Below are positions 50,436 through 60,427 of a DNA stretch of 64,000 nucleotides, in pieces (position 1 is the first letter of the stretch; every line of letters starts with the position of its first letter). The stretch is taken from assembly GCA_902512065.1 (NCBI GenBank), contig CABXHU010000006.1:1-64000 (forward strand), in the 5' to 3' direction. The stretch is from an uncultured Bacteroidota bacterium. GTDB taxonomy: Bacteria; Bacteroidota; Bacteroidia; Flavobacteriales; Flavobacteriaceae. The translations under genes were made by a program, and so were the position numbers. Under the pieces are notes generated by a model. The model saw nothing but the letters and a program-made list of their open reading frames with translations. It searched no databases and was not told the DNA's origin.

Positions 50436-51077
50436 CTATTCTTTCTCTTTTAAAAGTGGCACAAATTGAAACTCACCATACTCTTTTATATCAAAATTAT
50501 CATCTGAGATCTTAACATACAGTGTCATAATCTGAATATTTTCACCTAGAGGAACAACTAATCTTCCTCCAATCTTAAGCTGATTTAATAATGCTTTTGG
50601 AACCAATGGTGCTCCTGCGGTAACAATAATTGAATCAAATGGAGATTCTTCTTCTAGTCCCTTATATCCATCACCATAAATTATTTTCTTCGGATAATAG
50701 TTTATAGAAGGCAGGAAATTGACAACCTTTTTATATAATTCCCCTTGTCTTTCTATAGTATACACATTAGCTCCCAATTCACAAAGTACTGCAGCCTGGT
50801 ATCCGCTTCCAGTTCCAACTTCTAAAACTTTATCACCTTTTTTTAATTTGAGTAATTCTGTCTGAAAAGCTACAGTAAACGGCTGAGATATGGTTTGATT
50901 AGCAGATATAGGAAATGCTTTATCTTGATATGCATGATCAATAAAACCAGAATCCATAAATAAATGCCTTGGAACATTACCAATTGCAAAAAGGACTTTT
51001 TCATCATTAATCCCTTTAGATTTTATTGTTTCTACTAATCGATTTCTTAGTCCTTTATGTTTAAATGAATCATTCAA
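50436..51077 (-). CDS. pcm: Protein-L-isoaspartate O-methyltransferase
   Basis: KAFPISANQTISQPFTVAFQTELL, VLEVGTGSGYQAAVLCELG. Confidence 0.95.
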   Translation of the reverse strand: MNDSFKHKGLRNRLVETIKSKGINDEKVLFAIGNVPRHLFMDSGFIDHAYQDKAFPISANQTISQPFTVAFQTELLKLKKGDKVLEVGTGSGYQAAVLCELGANVYTIERQGELYKKVVNFLPSINYYPKKIIYGDGYKGLEEESPFDSIIVTAGAPLVPKALLNQLKIGGRLVVPLGENIQIMTLYVKISDDNFDIKEYGEFQFVPLLKEKE

Positions 51078-51165
51078 TACTTATAGTTAAATGTAAGTTT
51101 ATAAATATCAATAAATTTATAACTATTATTTGATCTTAAATATATTAAATTTGCAAAAACAATCT

Positions 51166-52134
51166 ATGTTAAGAATAGGAGTAATTGGTGCTGGTCATCT
51201 AGGAAAAATTCATATTAGACTTCTTAAAGAATCTAAAAGATACAATCTAATAGGTTTTTATGACAATAACTCTTCTGTTTCTGAAATAGTTTCAAAAGAA
51301 CTTTCATGTGCTTATTATAATTCATTTGAAGAATTAATAGACGTTGTTGATGTTATTGATATAGTAACTCCTACTCCATTCCATTTTCAATATGCATCTA
51401 AAGCTTTAGCTAATAAAAAACACATCTTTATTGAAAAACCAATAACAAACAATTTAGACGAAGCAAATCAAATAATTAGTCTTGCTAAAAGTAATAATGT
51501 CAAAGGTCAGGTTGGGCACGTTGAAAGATTCAATCCTGCATATTTATATGCAAAAGAGAGAATAAGCAGTCCAATGTTTATTGAAACTCATAGATTAGCT
51601 CAATTTAATCCTAGAGGAACTGATGTGCCAGTAATACTTGATCTAATGATTCATGATATAGATATAATTCTAGACTTAGTTAAGTCTGAAATCACTAATA
51701 TATCTTCAAGTGGAATATCTATTATTAGCAAGTCTCCTGATATTGCTAATGCAAGAATTGAATTTGCAAATGGATGTGTTGCTAATTTAACTGCTAGTAG
51801 AATTTCATTAAAGAATATGAGAAAATTCAGGGTTTTTCAAAAAAATAAATATATTTCAATAGACTTCCACAAAAAGGATTGTGAAATTGTTATGATGAAT
51901 GATCTTTCTGATGGAGATACTACAAATGGATTAATTTTAGAAAATGCTGAAGGGGTAAAAAAACAGGTGACTATTGATAAGTGTGTGATTTCAGATTCTA
52001 ATGCTATATTAAGTGAACTGGAGAGCTTAGCTGATTCTATAGAAAAGGATCTTAATCCAATTGTGTCATTAGAAGATGGTCAAAAAGCATTAAAAGTTGC
52101 ACTAGAAATAATAAATTGTTTTAATAATAACTAA
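51166..52134 (+). CDS. Gfo/Idh/MocA family oxidoreductase
   Basis: MLRIGVIGAGHLGKIHIRLL, FIEKPITNNLDEA. ATG 51166 preferred: TAAATTTG at 51146-51153 lies upstream and inside the longer track ORF. Confidence 0.93.
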   Translation: MLRIGVIGAGHLGKIHIRLLKESKRYNLIGFYDNNSSVSEIVSKELSCAYYNSFEELIDVVDVIDIVTPTPFHFQYASKALANKKHIFIEKPITNNLDEANQIISLAKSNNVKGQVGHVERFNPAYLYAKERISSPMFIETHRLAQFNPRGTDVPVILDLMIHDIDIILDLVKSEITNISSSGISIISKSPDIANARIEFANGCVANLTASRISLKNMRKFRVFQKNKYISIDFHKKDCEIVMMNDLSDGDTTNGLILENAEGVKKQVTIDKCVISDSNAILSELESLADSIEKDLNPIVSLEDGQKALKVALEIINCFNNN

Positions 52135-52137
52135 TTA

Positions 52138-53022
52138 ATGAAAAAAATATCAATTATAGGAGCAGGAACTATGGGTAATGGAATTGCTCAGGTTTTTGCA
52201 ATGAACAATTACAAAGTAGATCTAATTGACCTAAATTCAGACTCATTATCAAATGCAATGAATACTATTTCTATTAATCTTGACAGAATGATTAAAAAAG
52301 ATATTATATCCGATGATCAAAAATTGTCAGTTCTTAACAATCTTTCAACATCAACTAATATAGCAGATGCAAAATCATCTAAACTTGTAATTGAAGCTGT
52401 TACTGAAAATATTGAAGTTAAGTTAAAAATTTTCCAAGAGTTAGATCAATTATGCTCTTCAGAAACTATACTTGCCACAAATACTTCATCAATATCAATA
52501 ACAGAAATAGCAGCAGCTACTAATAGAGAAGATAAGGTTATAGGGATGCATTTCATGAATCCTGTCCCTATTATGAAATTAGTTGAAGTTATAAGAGGTC
52601 GTAAAACAAGTGATCAAACCACGAATACTATAATAGAGCTTTCAGAAACAATTAAAAAAATTGCTATTGAAGTCAACGATTACCCTGGTTTTATTGCAAA
52701 TAGAATTTTACTGCCTATGATAAATGAAGCAATTGAAGCATTGCATACTGGTGTTGCTAAGGTCCAAAATATTGATAGCATAATGAAAATAGGAATGGGA
52801 CATCCTATGGGTCCTCTTCAATTGGCAGATTTTATTGGACTTGATGTTTGTATTTCAATACTTGAAGTCATGCATGAAGGACTAAAAGACATAAAATATG
52901 CACCTTCTGAACTACTTAAAAATATGGTTAATTCCGGAAAATTAGGTGTTAAATCTGGGGAAGGTTTTTATGACTATTCTAATAGTAAAAAAGCAGAAAT
53001 AGTTGCTAAACAATTTCAATAA
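52138..53022 (+). CDS. 3-hydroxybutyryl-CoA dehydrogenase-like
   Basis: IGAGTMGNGIAQVFAMNNY, LVIEAVTENIEVKLKIFQELD, HFMNPVPIMKLVEVI, GFIANRILLPMINEA. Confidence 0.94.
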   Translation: MKKISIIGAGTMGNGIAQVFAMNNYKVDLIDLNSDSLSNAMNTISINLDRMIKKDIISDDQKLSVLNNLSTSTNIADAKSSKLVIEAVTENIEVKLKIFQELDQLCSSETILATNTSSISITEIAAATNREDKVIGMHFMNPVPIMKLVEVIRGRKTSDQTTNTIIELSETIKKIAIEVNDYPGFIANRILLPMINEAIEALHTGVAKVQNIDSIMKIGMGHPMGPLQLADFIGLDVCISILEVMHEGLKDIKYAPSELLKNMVNSGKLGVKSGEGFYDYSNSKKAEIVAKQFQ

Positions 53023-53031
53023 AAGTATTAG

Positions 53032-53685
53032 ATGAGCATAAGTAAAAATTTAAGTAATCTTAATAGTTCTCTTGAGAATTCAGTAAAATTGGTTGCTGTT
53101 TCTAAAACCAAATCTAATCAGCAGATAATGGAAGCTTATAATCATGGGCAAAGAGTTTTTGGTGAAAATAAAGCTCAAGAACTCTCAGCAAAACATGAAG
53201 TATTGCCAAAAGATATTGAATGGCATATGATTGGGCACTTACAAAGAAATAAAGTAAAATATATAGCTGGTTTTGTGAGGCTCATTCACAGTGTAGATAA
53301 CATTAAATTATTAAAAGAAATTAATCGTCAGGCACTCAAACACAATTTAATTATTAATTGTTTACTTCAAGTTAAAATTGCATCTGAAGAAACAAAATTT
53401 GGAATGTCTAAAAATGAAGCAAAAAATATGCTAGATTCTCAAGAATTTAAAGGATTAAAAAATGTTTCGATCGTAGGCTTAATGGGAATGGCTAGTTTTA
53501 CAAATGATCAGGTAATTCTTAAAAAGGAATTTAGTTTTTTAAACAATTTCTTTAAAGAACTTTCTAACTCTTATTCAAGTATGAAAATTTTATCAATGGG
53601 AATGAGTGATGATTATAAACTCGCAATTGAAAATGGAAGTAATATGATTAGGGTAGGTAGCTCTATTTTTGGTTCAAGAAATTAA
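53032..53685 (+). CDS. YggS family PLP homeostasis protein
   Basis: LVAVSKTKSNQQIMEAYNHGQRVFGENKAQEL, WHMIGHLQRNKVKYI, SMGMSDDYKLAIENGSNMIRVGSSIFG. Confidence 0.95.
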   Translation: MSISKNLSNLNSSLENSVKLVAVSKTKSNQQIMEAYNHGQRVFGENKAQELSAKHEVLPKDIEWHMIGHLQRNKVKYIAGFVRLIHSVDNIKLLKEINRQALKHNLIINCLLQVKIASEETKFGMSKNEAKNMLDSQEFKGLKNVSIVGLMGMASFTNDQVILKKEFSFLNNFFKELSNSYSSMKILSMGMSDDYKLAIENGSNMIRVGSSIFGSRN

Positions 53686-53696
53686 AATACTTTATT

Positions 53697-54221
53697 ATAT
53701 ACGCAATAATAGATATAGAAACTACAGGTGGTAAATTCAATGAAGAAAAAATTACCGAAATAGCTATTTATAGGCTAGAGAATAATATCTTAACTGACCA
53801 TCTTCATACATTAGTGCATTCAAAAAAAGAAATTCAGCCATTTGTTCAAAACCTCACAGGAATAAATAAAAAAATGTTAAAGAATGCTCCTAATTTCATT
53901 ACTATTTCAAAAAAAATTAATGAAATAACTAATAACTGTGTATTAGTAGCTCATAATGCTGCCTTTGATTACAGAATGTTAAAAAATGAGTTTAAAAATA
54001 TTGATATAAACTATAGTAGAAAAACTTTATGCACTATAGAATTGTCTAAAGAACTTATTCCTAACAAAGATTCATATAGTTTGGGGAGATTAGCTGATAG
54101 TCTAGGTATAAAAATTAAAAACAGACATAGAGCTGATGGTGATGCATTGGCTACTTTAGAACTATTTAAAATTCTAGTAAATTTAGATAAAAAAGGTAAT
54201 ATTGAAGACTTTGTAAAATAG
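53697..54221 (+). CDS. DnaQ-like DEDDh 3'-5' exonuclease; start codon non-canonical (ATA 53697 or ATT 53694)
   Basis: In-frame extension of the 53814 ORF gives (M)YAIIDIETTGGKFNEEKITEIAIYRLENNILTDHLHTLVHSKKEI...HNAAFDYRML...NRHRADGDALATLEL; DIETTGG motif I lies upstream of the first GTG. In-frame stop TAG at 53658-53660. Confidence 0.85.
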   Translation: MYAIIDIETTGGKFNEEKITEIAIYRLENNILTDHLHTLVHSKKEIQPFVQNLTGINKKMLKNAPNFITISKKINEITNNCVLVAHNAAFDYRMLKNEFKNIDINYSRKTLCTIELSKELIPNKDSYSLGRLADSLGIKIKNRHRADGDALATLELFKILVNLDKKGNIEDFVK

Positions 54222-55130
54222 ATGACTAAACAACTTATTACAATAATAGGCCCAACAGCTGTAGGAAAAACAAGCTTAGCAATAAAGATTGCCAAATTCT
54301 TTAAAACTGAGATTGTATCTGCTGATTCAAGACAATTTTACAAGGAAATGAGTATTGGCACTGCTAAACCAATAGAAAATGAACTTAATCAAGTAAAGCA
54401 TCATCTAATAAACAATAAAAGTATTCAAGACAAATACAATATTACTAATTATGAAAAAGATGCATTAAATTGTTTAAATACAATATTTAAAAACAATAAT
54501 GTTGCTGTATTAGTGGGTGGATCAGGTTTGTATATAAATTCAGTTATATATGGTCTAGATGAAATACCAGAGATAAATTTAGAAATCAGAAAATCAATTT
54601 ATTCAGAGTTAGAACTTAAAGGGATAGCAAAACTTCAAGAAAAATTAAAACAATTAGACCCAGTATCCTATAATAAAATAGATATAAATAATCCAAGAAG
54701 ATTGGTAAGAGCGCTAGAGGTTTCTATATCTACCCGAAAACCATATTCAAGTTTTCTAAAAAATACCAAAAAGAAAAGAAATTTTAATACAATTGTTTTA
54801 GGAATAAATCAAAATAGAGATCTATTGTATAATAGAATTAATTCTCGAGTTGATAATATGATTGAAAACGGCCTAATAAATGAAGTTAAAGGATTACACA
54901 ACCTAAAACACTTAACTTCTTTAAATACTATTGGTTATAGCGAAGTATTTAAACATCTTGAAGGAGATTCTTCATTAAATGAGTGTATAGCTGAAATTAA
55001 AAAGAACTCTAGGAGGTATGCTAAAAGACAATTAACATGGTTTAAATCTATTCAAAATTCAAAATGGATAACTCCTGACTATAATTTTGAAGAAGTTGTT
55101 GAATACATTAATGATTTAATCAATAACTAA
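54222..55130 (+). CDS. miaA: tRNA dimethylallyltransferase
   Basis: IIGPTAVGKTSLAIKIA, VSADSRQFYKEMSIGTAKP, VGGSGLYINSVIYGLD. Confidence 0.96.
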   Translation: MTKQLITIIGPTAVGKTSLAIKIAKFFKTEIVSADSRQFYKEMSIGTAKPIENELNQVKHHLINNKSIQDKYNITNYEKDALNCLNTIFKNNNVAVLVGGSGLYINSVIYGLDEIPEINLEIRKSIYSELELKGIAKLQEKLKQLDPVSYNKIDINNPRRLVRALEVSISTRKPYSSFLKNTKKKRNFNTIVLGINQNRDLLYNRINSRVDNMIENGLINEVKGLHNLKHLTSLNTIGYSEVFKHLEGDSSLNECIAEIKKNSRRYAKRQLTWFKSIQNSKWITPDYNFEEVVEYINDLINN

Positions 55131-55814
55131 CCTAAAACCTTCTCCGTGAATGTTATTTATTTTAACATTAGGGTCTATTTCAAGTTGTTTCCTAAGCTTT
55201 GCAATATAGACGTCCATGCTTCTAGAAGTAAAATAATTATCATCTCTCCATATTCTTGTTAAAGCTAATTCTCTAGGCATAAGGTCATTTTTATGTAATA
55301 TTAACATTTTTAGAAGCATATTTTCTTTTGGAGATAATTTAACATGCTTGTTATCTTTAAATTTAAGATGTCTCAATTTAGAATTAAATTCAAAAGAACT
55401 AAACTTAAACTCATACTCTCCCGTATCTAAAACTGAAATTAATTTGTTTCGTTTTAGTATTGCTTTAATCTTATATAATAATACATCACTATCAAAAGGC
55501 TTCTTAAGATAATCATCTGCACCAATTTTATATCCTTTTAATACATCCTCTTTTAACGATTTAGCAGTAAGAAAAATTAAAGGCATATCTTGATTAACTT
55601 CTTTTATCTCACCAGCTAAAGTAAATCCATCCTTATATGGCATCATAACATCGAGTATACATAGATGAAAATCGTATTTTTTAAATTTCTCAAATCCTTC
55701 CATTCCATTTTTTGCTAAAACAATATCATAATCATTCATTTTTAGAAAATCGCGAAGAATAATTCCAAAATTTGGATCATCTTCAACTAACAGAATTCTT
55801 TTTTTATCATTCAT
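55116..55814 (-). CDS. OmpR/PhoB-family response regulator
   Basis: LLVEDDPNFGIILRDFL, CILDVMMPYKDGF, KKPFDSDVL, winged-helix C-terminus SMDVYIAKLRKQLE. Confidence 0.95.
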   Translation of the reverse strand: MNDKKRILLVEDDPNFGIILRDFLKMNDYDIVLAKNGMEGFEKFKKYDFHLCILDVMMPYKDGFTLAGEIKEVNQDMPLIFLTAKSLKEDVLKGYKIGADDYLKKPFDSDVLLYKIKAILKRNKLISVLDTGEYEFKFSSFEFNSKLRHLKFKDNKHVKLSPKENMLLKMLILHKNDLMPRELALTRIWRDDNYFTSRSMDVYIAKLRKQLEIDPNVKINNIHGEGFRLVID

Positions 55815-55817
55815 ACT

Positions 55818-57428
55818 TTATTTTTTTGTAGACAACTCAATTGAAAATATAGACCCCTTCGTTAAAACACTTTCAAGACTTATTTTACCATTGTGATAAT
55901 CAATTATTTTTTTAACATATGCCAAGCCTAGACCATGGCCTTTCACATTATGTAAATCTCCTGTTTGCTCTCTATAAAATTTATCAAAAATTTTATTTTG
56001 AACATTTTTAGACATTCCTACTCCATTATCCTGAAACTTTAATATAATTTTATCATTTATATTTTCAGTAGAAATTGCAATTTCTGGAGCTTTATCACAG
56101 TATTTAATTGCGTTATCCATAATATTTACCATAACATTAATTAAATGTGTCTCATTTCCAAATATCTCCTGCATATTTGCATTTAGTTTTAAACTTACAG
56201 AACCTTTTTTATAATCTAATAATAATTGAACATGGGAGATTGCAATTTTTATCAATTCATCTACACTTAATGTGGTTTTATCAATTTCTAACTCTTTTTT
56301 CTCTAGCTGAGACATTCTTAATACATTTTCAACCTGATCATGCATTCTTTCATTCTCGTCTTTAATCATTTTAAGGTATTTTTTGATTAAACCTTGATCT
56401 TTAATAGTTTTAGGATTCTTTATTGAATCTAACGCTAGATTAATGGTTGCTATTGGGGTCTTAAATTCATGAGTCATGTTATTAATGAAATCCGTCTTAA
56501 TCTGAGAAATTTGCCTTTGTCTTAACAGAATCATCACAGTATATATATACACAATTATTATAATAAAAGTAAATATTATTGAAACAAGGGCAATAGAAAT
56601 TATTGGAGCAACTAATAATGGAGTTCTTCTAGGAAAATTAACTTTAATAAGATAGTCACTTTCGTTATTTTCATCTGAAAAAAGTGTTGCTTGAATAGTA
56701 TTCTTCCTTGATTTAAAATTTTCAGATTTAATAGCAGTTAGCGAGCCTTTATTAAAAATTGCAAACTCAAATGGAAGATCTATATTCACTCTTTTAAATC
56801 TATACTTTAAAAAATTCTTTAATGATATGACATTACCAACCCTTCTTTCAATTGTATTTTTTTTTGCAAGATCATGATATGCTGTTTCAAAAAGAATTTC
56901 TTTACTTTTTGAAATCTCACCTATTTTTGACAGAAATTGTTCTGAGCTTATACCAGCATATTCTCTTTCATTTTGAATCTTTAGAACTTTTATTTCTCTT
57001 TCATTAGAAATTCTTCTAAGATTAATTGAGTCTTCTGAAATTTCAGGATCTTTTGATGCAGCAGAGGCAATTGATTTAGCAAATGTTCTTAGAGCGGGAA
57101 ATTTCAGGTTTTCTTCAATTAATGCATTTCTATACATCATCACCTCATCATTTTCTGCACTTTCTTTTATGATGTATAAGCTATTTATAGCTGTTGTATC
57201 TATTGTAGCTCCACTACTTATTAAATCTCTAAATTTAACTACATAACGCCTAAACTCTCTTTTTTCTAACCATTCAACTCCTTCAGATAATGCAAAATTA
57301 GTGTCTTTATTAAATTTTCTTTCTGCATCCTTGTAAATTTCTGTAATAAAAAATCCTTGGATAATAATAACACCTATTAATGAAATACTCATTAATGTAA
57401 TCAAGAGAATAAGGATTTTTTTACTCAT
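55818..57428 (-). CDS. Membrane sensor histidine kinase
   Basis: Two TM segments; FINNMTHEFKTPIATINLALDSI H-box; FQDNGVGMSKNVQNKIFDKFYREQ; GHGLGLAYVKKI. Confidence 0.95.
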   Translation of the reverse strand: MSKKILILLITLMSISLIGVIIIQGFFITEIYKDAERKFNKDTNFALSEGVEWLEKREFRRYVVKFRDLISSGATIDTTAINSLYIIKESAENDEVMMYRNALIEENLKFPALRTFAKSIASAASKDPEISEDSINLRRISNEREIKVLKIQNEREYAGISSEQFLSKIGEISKSKEILFETAYHDLAKKNTIERRVGNVISLKNFLKYRFKRVNIDLPFEFAIFNKGSLTAIKSENFKSRKNTIQATLFSDENNESDYLIKVNFPRRTPLLVAPIISIALVSIIFTFIIIIVYIYTVMILLRQRQISQIKTDFINNMTHEFKTPIATINLALDSIKNPKTIKDQGLIKKYLKMIKDENERMHDQVENVLRMSQLEKKELEIDKTTLSVDELIKIAISHVQLLLDYKKGSVSLKLNANMQEIFGNETHLINVMVNIMDNAIKYCDKAPEIAISTENINDKIILKFQDNGVGMSKNVQNKIFDKFYREQTGDLHNVKGHGLGLAYVKKIIDYHNGKISLESVLTKGSIFSIELSTKK

Positions 57429-57500
57429 AAATCAAATTTAAGGTAAAAATATAATGGATCAATTAATTTAACCTATCGTTAACATATGTTGCAAAAAATT

Positions 57501-58079
57501 TTAATCAATAATCATATTGTGAATTTCCAATACTCTTTCTGTTAAATCAGGCTTATTAATATTTTCTACAATATAATCTGACTTCTTTCTTTTAATTTGA
57601 TCAGGTAACTGATTGTTAATGATTGAGATCACCTTATTACGTGAAAAATTGTTTCTTTTCATCACTCTAGAAATCACATCTTCTTCTGGAGCAATGACAC
57701 ATATAATTTTGTCAAATATGTCTTCACTATTATTTTCAAATATAATAGCTGACTCATATAGTATATAATCAGATTTTTGATTTAATAACCATTGGTTAAA
57801 CTCTTTTGCAACATATGGGTGAACTATAGAATTAATTTTATCTAGTAAGGCTTCATCATTAAAAACAACATCCGACAAATAAGCTCTGTTTAGCTCATTA
57901 TTAATATATGATTCATCGCCAAAAGCTTTTATAATTTCTGCTTGCAATTGCTTATCATTATGCATTAATTCTTTTGCAATTTCATCAGAATTAAATACAG
58001 GAATCCCGATTTTTTCAAACAACTTTGAAACAGTTGTTTTACCAGTGCCAATTCCTCCTGTAACAGCTACTTTTTTCAT
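57501..58079 (-). CDS. coaE: Dephospho-CoA kinase
   Basis: VAVTGGIGTGKTTVSKLFEKIGIPVFNSDEIAKEL. Confidence 0.95.
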   Translation of the reverse strand: MKKVAVTGGIGTGKTTVSKLFEKIGIPVFNSDEIAKELMHNDKQLQAEIIKAFGDESYINNELNRAYLSDVVFNDEALLDKINSIVHPYVAKEFNQWLLNQKSDYILYESAIIFENNSEDIFDKIICVIAPEEDVISRVMKRNNFSRNKVISIINNQLPDQIKRKKSDYIVENINKPDLTERVLEIHNMIID

Positions 58080-59023
58080 TCTATAATTACGTATTGAACT
58101 TGATTGTTTTCTATCCTATATTTGTTCACATTAATGGGTTTTTTTGTAATTGTTGAAATCAAAATAGAATTTTCACTGTTGATTGTATTTAAATCACATT
58201 CAACTCTAAAATCCATTGGATTTACAGATTTATAGTCTCTTATGCTGACACGATATAAAACTGTAACAATCTTAGGGAAATAATTAATTTTCATGTCATC
58301 CTTAATATTTACAATAGTTACAGGAACTTTAATAGATTCTTCCGTAAACTTCTCTACTTTTAGCTGAAAACCTACACTCTCTTCTGAATATATAACATTA
58401 TTGTTTTTTGAAGGGCTTATTCGAATACTGGAATTAATATCTGAATCAATCTGATTTAACACTAATTTTTCTGTTTCAATTACATTAATTGAATCAATTA
58501 AAGAATTTGGACCAGTTATAGCTATTGAATCTTTAGATAGTGTATAAGGCTGAAAAGAATCAAAACCAGATTTGTAATCTAATTCTAAATTTAATTTCAA
58601 TGGGACCTTCTTTGATTCATATTGTTCAATTATAAAGTCTATTTGATCTACAGAAGTTGATATCAAAATAATCGGATCATTGAATTTTGATTGTAGATCT
58701 GAATAATTATTTTGTTTAGTCCACTGATATTTAGATTTAACCTTCTTTAAATCATTAAGTGATATCTCTATTATTGGTTCGTCTAAATAATATTTAGCCA
58801 AATTATAACCATATCCACTTAAAACAACTACTATACTATCAACAGTTTGGCCTAACACTACTTGATCTGATGGTATATCTATGGGTTTTACTGCAAATGC
58901 TATAGTTTTAGTATAATTAGCGGTTAATTTAGACAGCATTGAATATGCTAGAGCTAATAATACAAAAAAGATGAAAACATTAAATTTCCTTGTCTTATAT
59001 ACAGATTTTAGCTTCTTTAACAT
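58076..59023 (-). CDS. YbbR-like domain protein
   Basis: Single N-terminal TM, periplasmic repeats; position overlapping coaE is typical for Bacteroidetes YbbR-like proteins. Confidence 0.75.
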   Translation of the reverse strand: MLKKLKSVYKTRKFNVFIFFVLLALAYSMLSKLTANYTKTIAFAVKPIDIPSDQVVLGQTVDSIVVVLSGYGYNLAKYYLDEPIIEISLNDLKKVKSKYQWTKQNNYSDLQSKFNDPIILISTSVDQIDFIIEQYESKKVPLKLNLELDYKSGFDSFQPYTLSKDSIAITGPNSLIDSINVIETEKLVLNQIDSDINSSIRISPSKNNNVIYSEESVGFQLKVEKFTEESIKVPVTIVNIKDDMKINYFPKIVTVLYRVSIRDYKSVNPMDFRVECDLNTINSENSILISTITKKPINVNKYRIENNQVQYVIIE

Positions 59024-59025
59024 AT

Positions 59026-60036
59026 TTATTGCTTTCTAAAAAACACTTCAGGCAAAATATCTTCTATGTTTTTCATATTAAAAATTAATATAATACTTGA
59101 TTTTAGATACCCATAACCATAACCTAAAATTTGAATAGCACTAGTAATAATTGACAACAGTCCTATCTTTAAACTCTTATTATGATATGTTGAAGAAATC
59201 ACGATTAATAACATATAACCAGCTATTAGGTATAATGGTATATAATTACCGTTAATTGATTCTATAATTGAAAGAATCAATAATATTAAAGCAAATGTCG
59301 GGAAATAATATATCAATCTAAATGATTTAGGATGCCAACGATTTAATATTGGTCTAACTAAACCAAATTTGTAGACCTGTTTAAAAAAACTACTAATTGA
59401 CACCCTTCTCTTATGAAATACCATAACATTACTATATAATGCTGTCTTAAAGCCTAATTGATTAAGTCTAATAGATAAATCAGGATCTTCACCTGGATGG
59501 ATGTTTCCAAAACCATTTGATTTTAAAAAGGCTTCTTTAGATATTCCCATATTAAAACTTCTAGGTTGAAATAATTTTTTTCTAAACTTCCCTCCTCTTA
59601 TTCCTCCAGTAGTAAGAAAAGATGTCATCGAGAAGCTAACCGCTTTTTGAAAATTACTAAAAGAATCATGTGATCCATCTACACCTCCAAAAAAGTCAAC
59701 ATATTTATGATTTAAATTATTCATACAATGATGCATATAATCTTCTGGCAATAAACAATCCGAATCTAATATTATAAAATAGCTTCCTTTTGCTAGTTTC
59801 ATCCCATAATTTCTAGAATCACCTGGACCAGTATTATTTTTCTTGTAATATGAAATATTTAACTTATTCTTAAAATTATTTATTACCTCTTGGCAATCAT
59901 TCGTTGATCCATCTTCAATAATTACAATTTCAAAGTCCTTCTCAGAAAATAGTTTAACAAAACTCTCTAAAAGCTCTTTTATCTCATTTGGCCTATTAAA
60001 TACTGGGATAATAAAAGAAATATCTTTTTCATTCAT
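59026..60036 (-). CDS. Glycosyltransferase family 2 with C-terminal TM segments
   Basis: DISFIIPVFNRPNEIKELLESF, IEDGSTNDCQ, NTGPGDSRNYGMKLAKGSYFIILDSDCLLP, GEDPDLSIRLNQLG. Confidence 0.93.
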   Translation of the reverse strand: MNEKDISFIIPVFNRPNEIKELLESFVKLFSEKDFEIVIIEDGSTNDCQEVINNFKNKLNISYYKKNNTGPGDSRNYGMKLAKGSYFIILDSDCLLPEDYMHHCMNNLNHKYVDFFGGVDGSHDSFSNFQKAVSFSMTSFLTTGGIRGGKFRKKLFQPRSFNMGISKEAFLKSNGFGNIHPGEDPDLSIRLNQLGFKTALYSNVMVFHKRRVSISSFFKQVYKFGLVRPILNRWHPKSFRLIYYFPTFALILLILSIIESINGNYIPLYLIAGYMLLIVISSTYHNKSLKIGLLSIITSAIQILGYGYGYLKSSIILIFNMKNIEDILPEVFFRKQ

Positions 60037-60065
60037 AGATCAAATTTAGTCAAACAAGTAGATAT

Positions 60066-60101
60066 AAAAAAAGACCTAGTTTAAAAACCAGGTCTTTTTT
60101 G
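60066..60101. terminator. Rho-independent terminator-like hairpin
   Basis: AAAAAAGACCTAGTTTAAAAACCAGGTCTTTTTT: GACCT/AGGTC stem flanked by A and T tracts. Confidence 0.85.
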
Positions 60102-60118
60102 TCTTTATTTCTAAACTA

Positions 60119-60427
60119 TTATTTAATAATTAATTTAGAAACCTTTTGATAATCATTTACAGTAATTTTTATCATATAGAAACCTGTATTAACAGATGAA
60201 ATATCTAACATATCTCCTGAAATAGTAGTACTAAGCACTCTTCTACCATTAATATCAAATAGTTCAATCTGTTTATCACCACCTATTGGTGATTTAATTG
60301 TGACATAATTACCATCTGTAGGATTAGGATATATTTTTAGATTTGATAAATCAATCTCATCAACACCTAGCGTACTAGAAACTGATAAAACAAATGCTCC
60401 ATTCCATGCACTATATCCTTCAACCAT
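60119..60427 (-). pseudogene. C-terminal T9SS type A sorting-domain part of a split secreted protein
   Basis: LKIYPNPTDGNYVTIKSPIGGDKQIELFDINGRRVLSTTISG...MIKITVNDYQKVSKLIIK. Its N-terminal part lies in another frame (60420-60662). Confidence 0.8.

Noticed and set aside
54011-54295. 94-aa reverse ORF across the exonuclease/miaA junction
   Set aside because: Antisense to catalytic HRADGDA and the MiaA P-loop; not coding.
56147-56365. Forward ORF opposite the histidine kinase
   Set aside because: Antisense to the H-box/N-box region; not coding.
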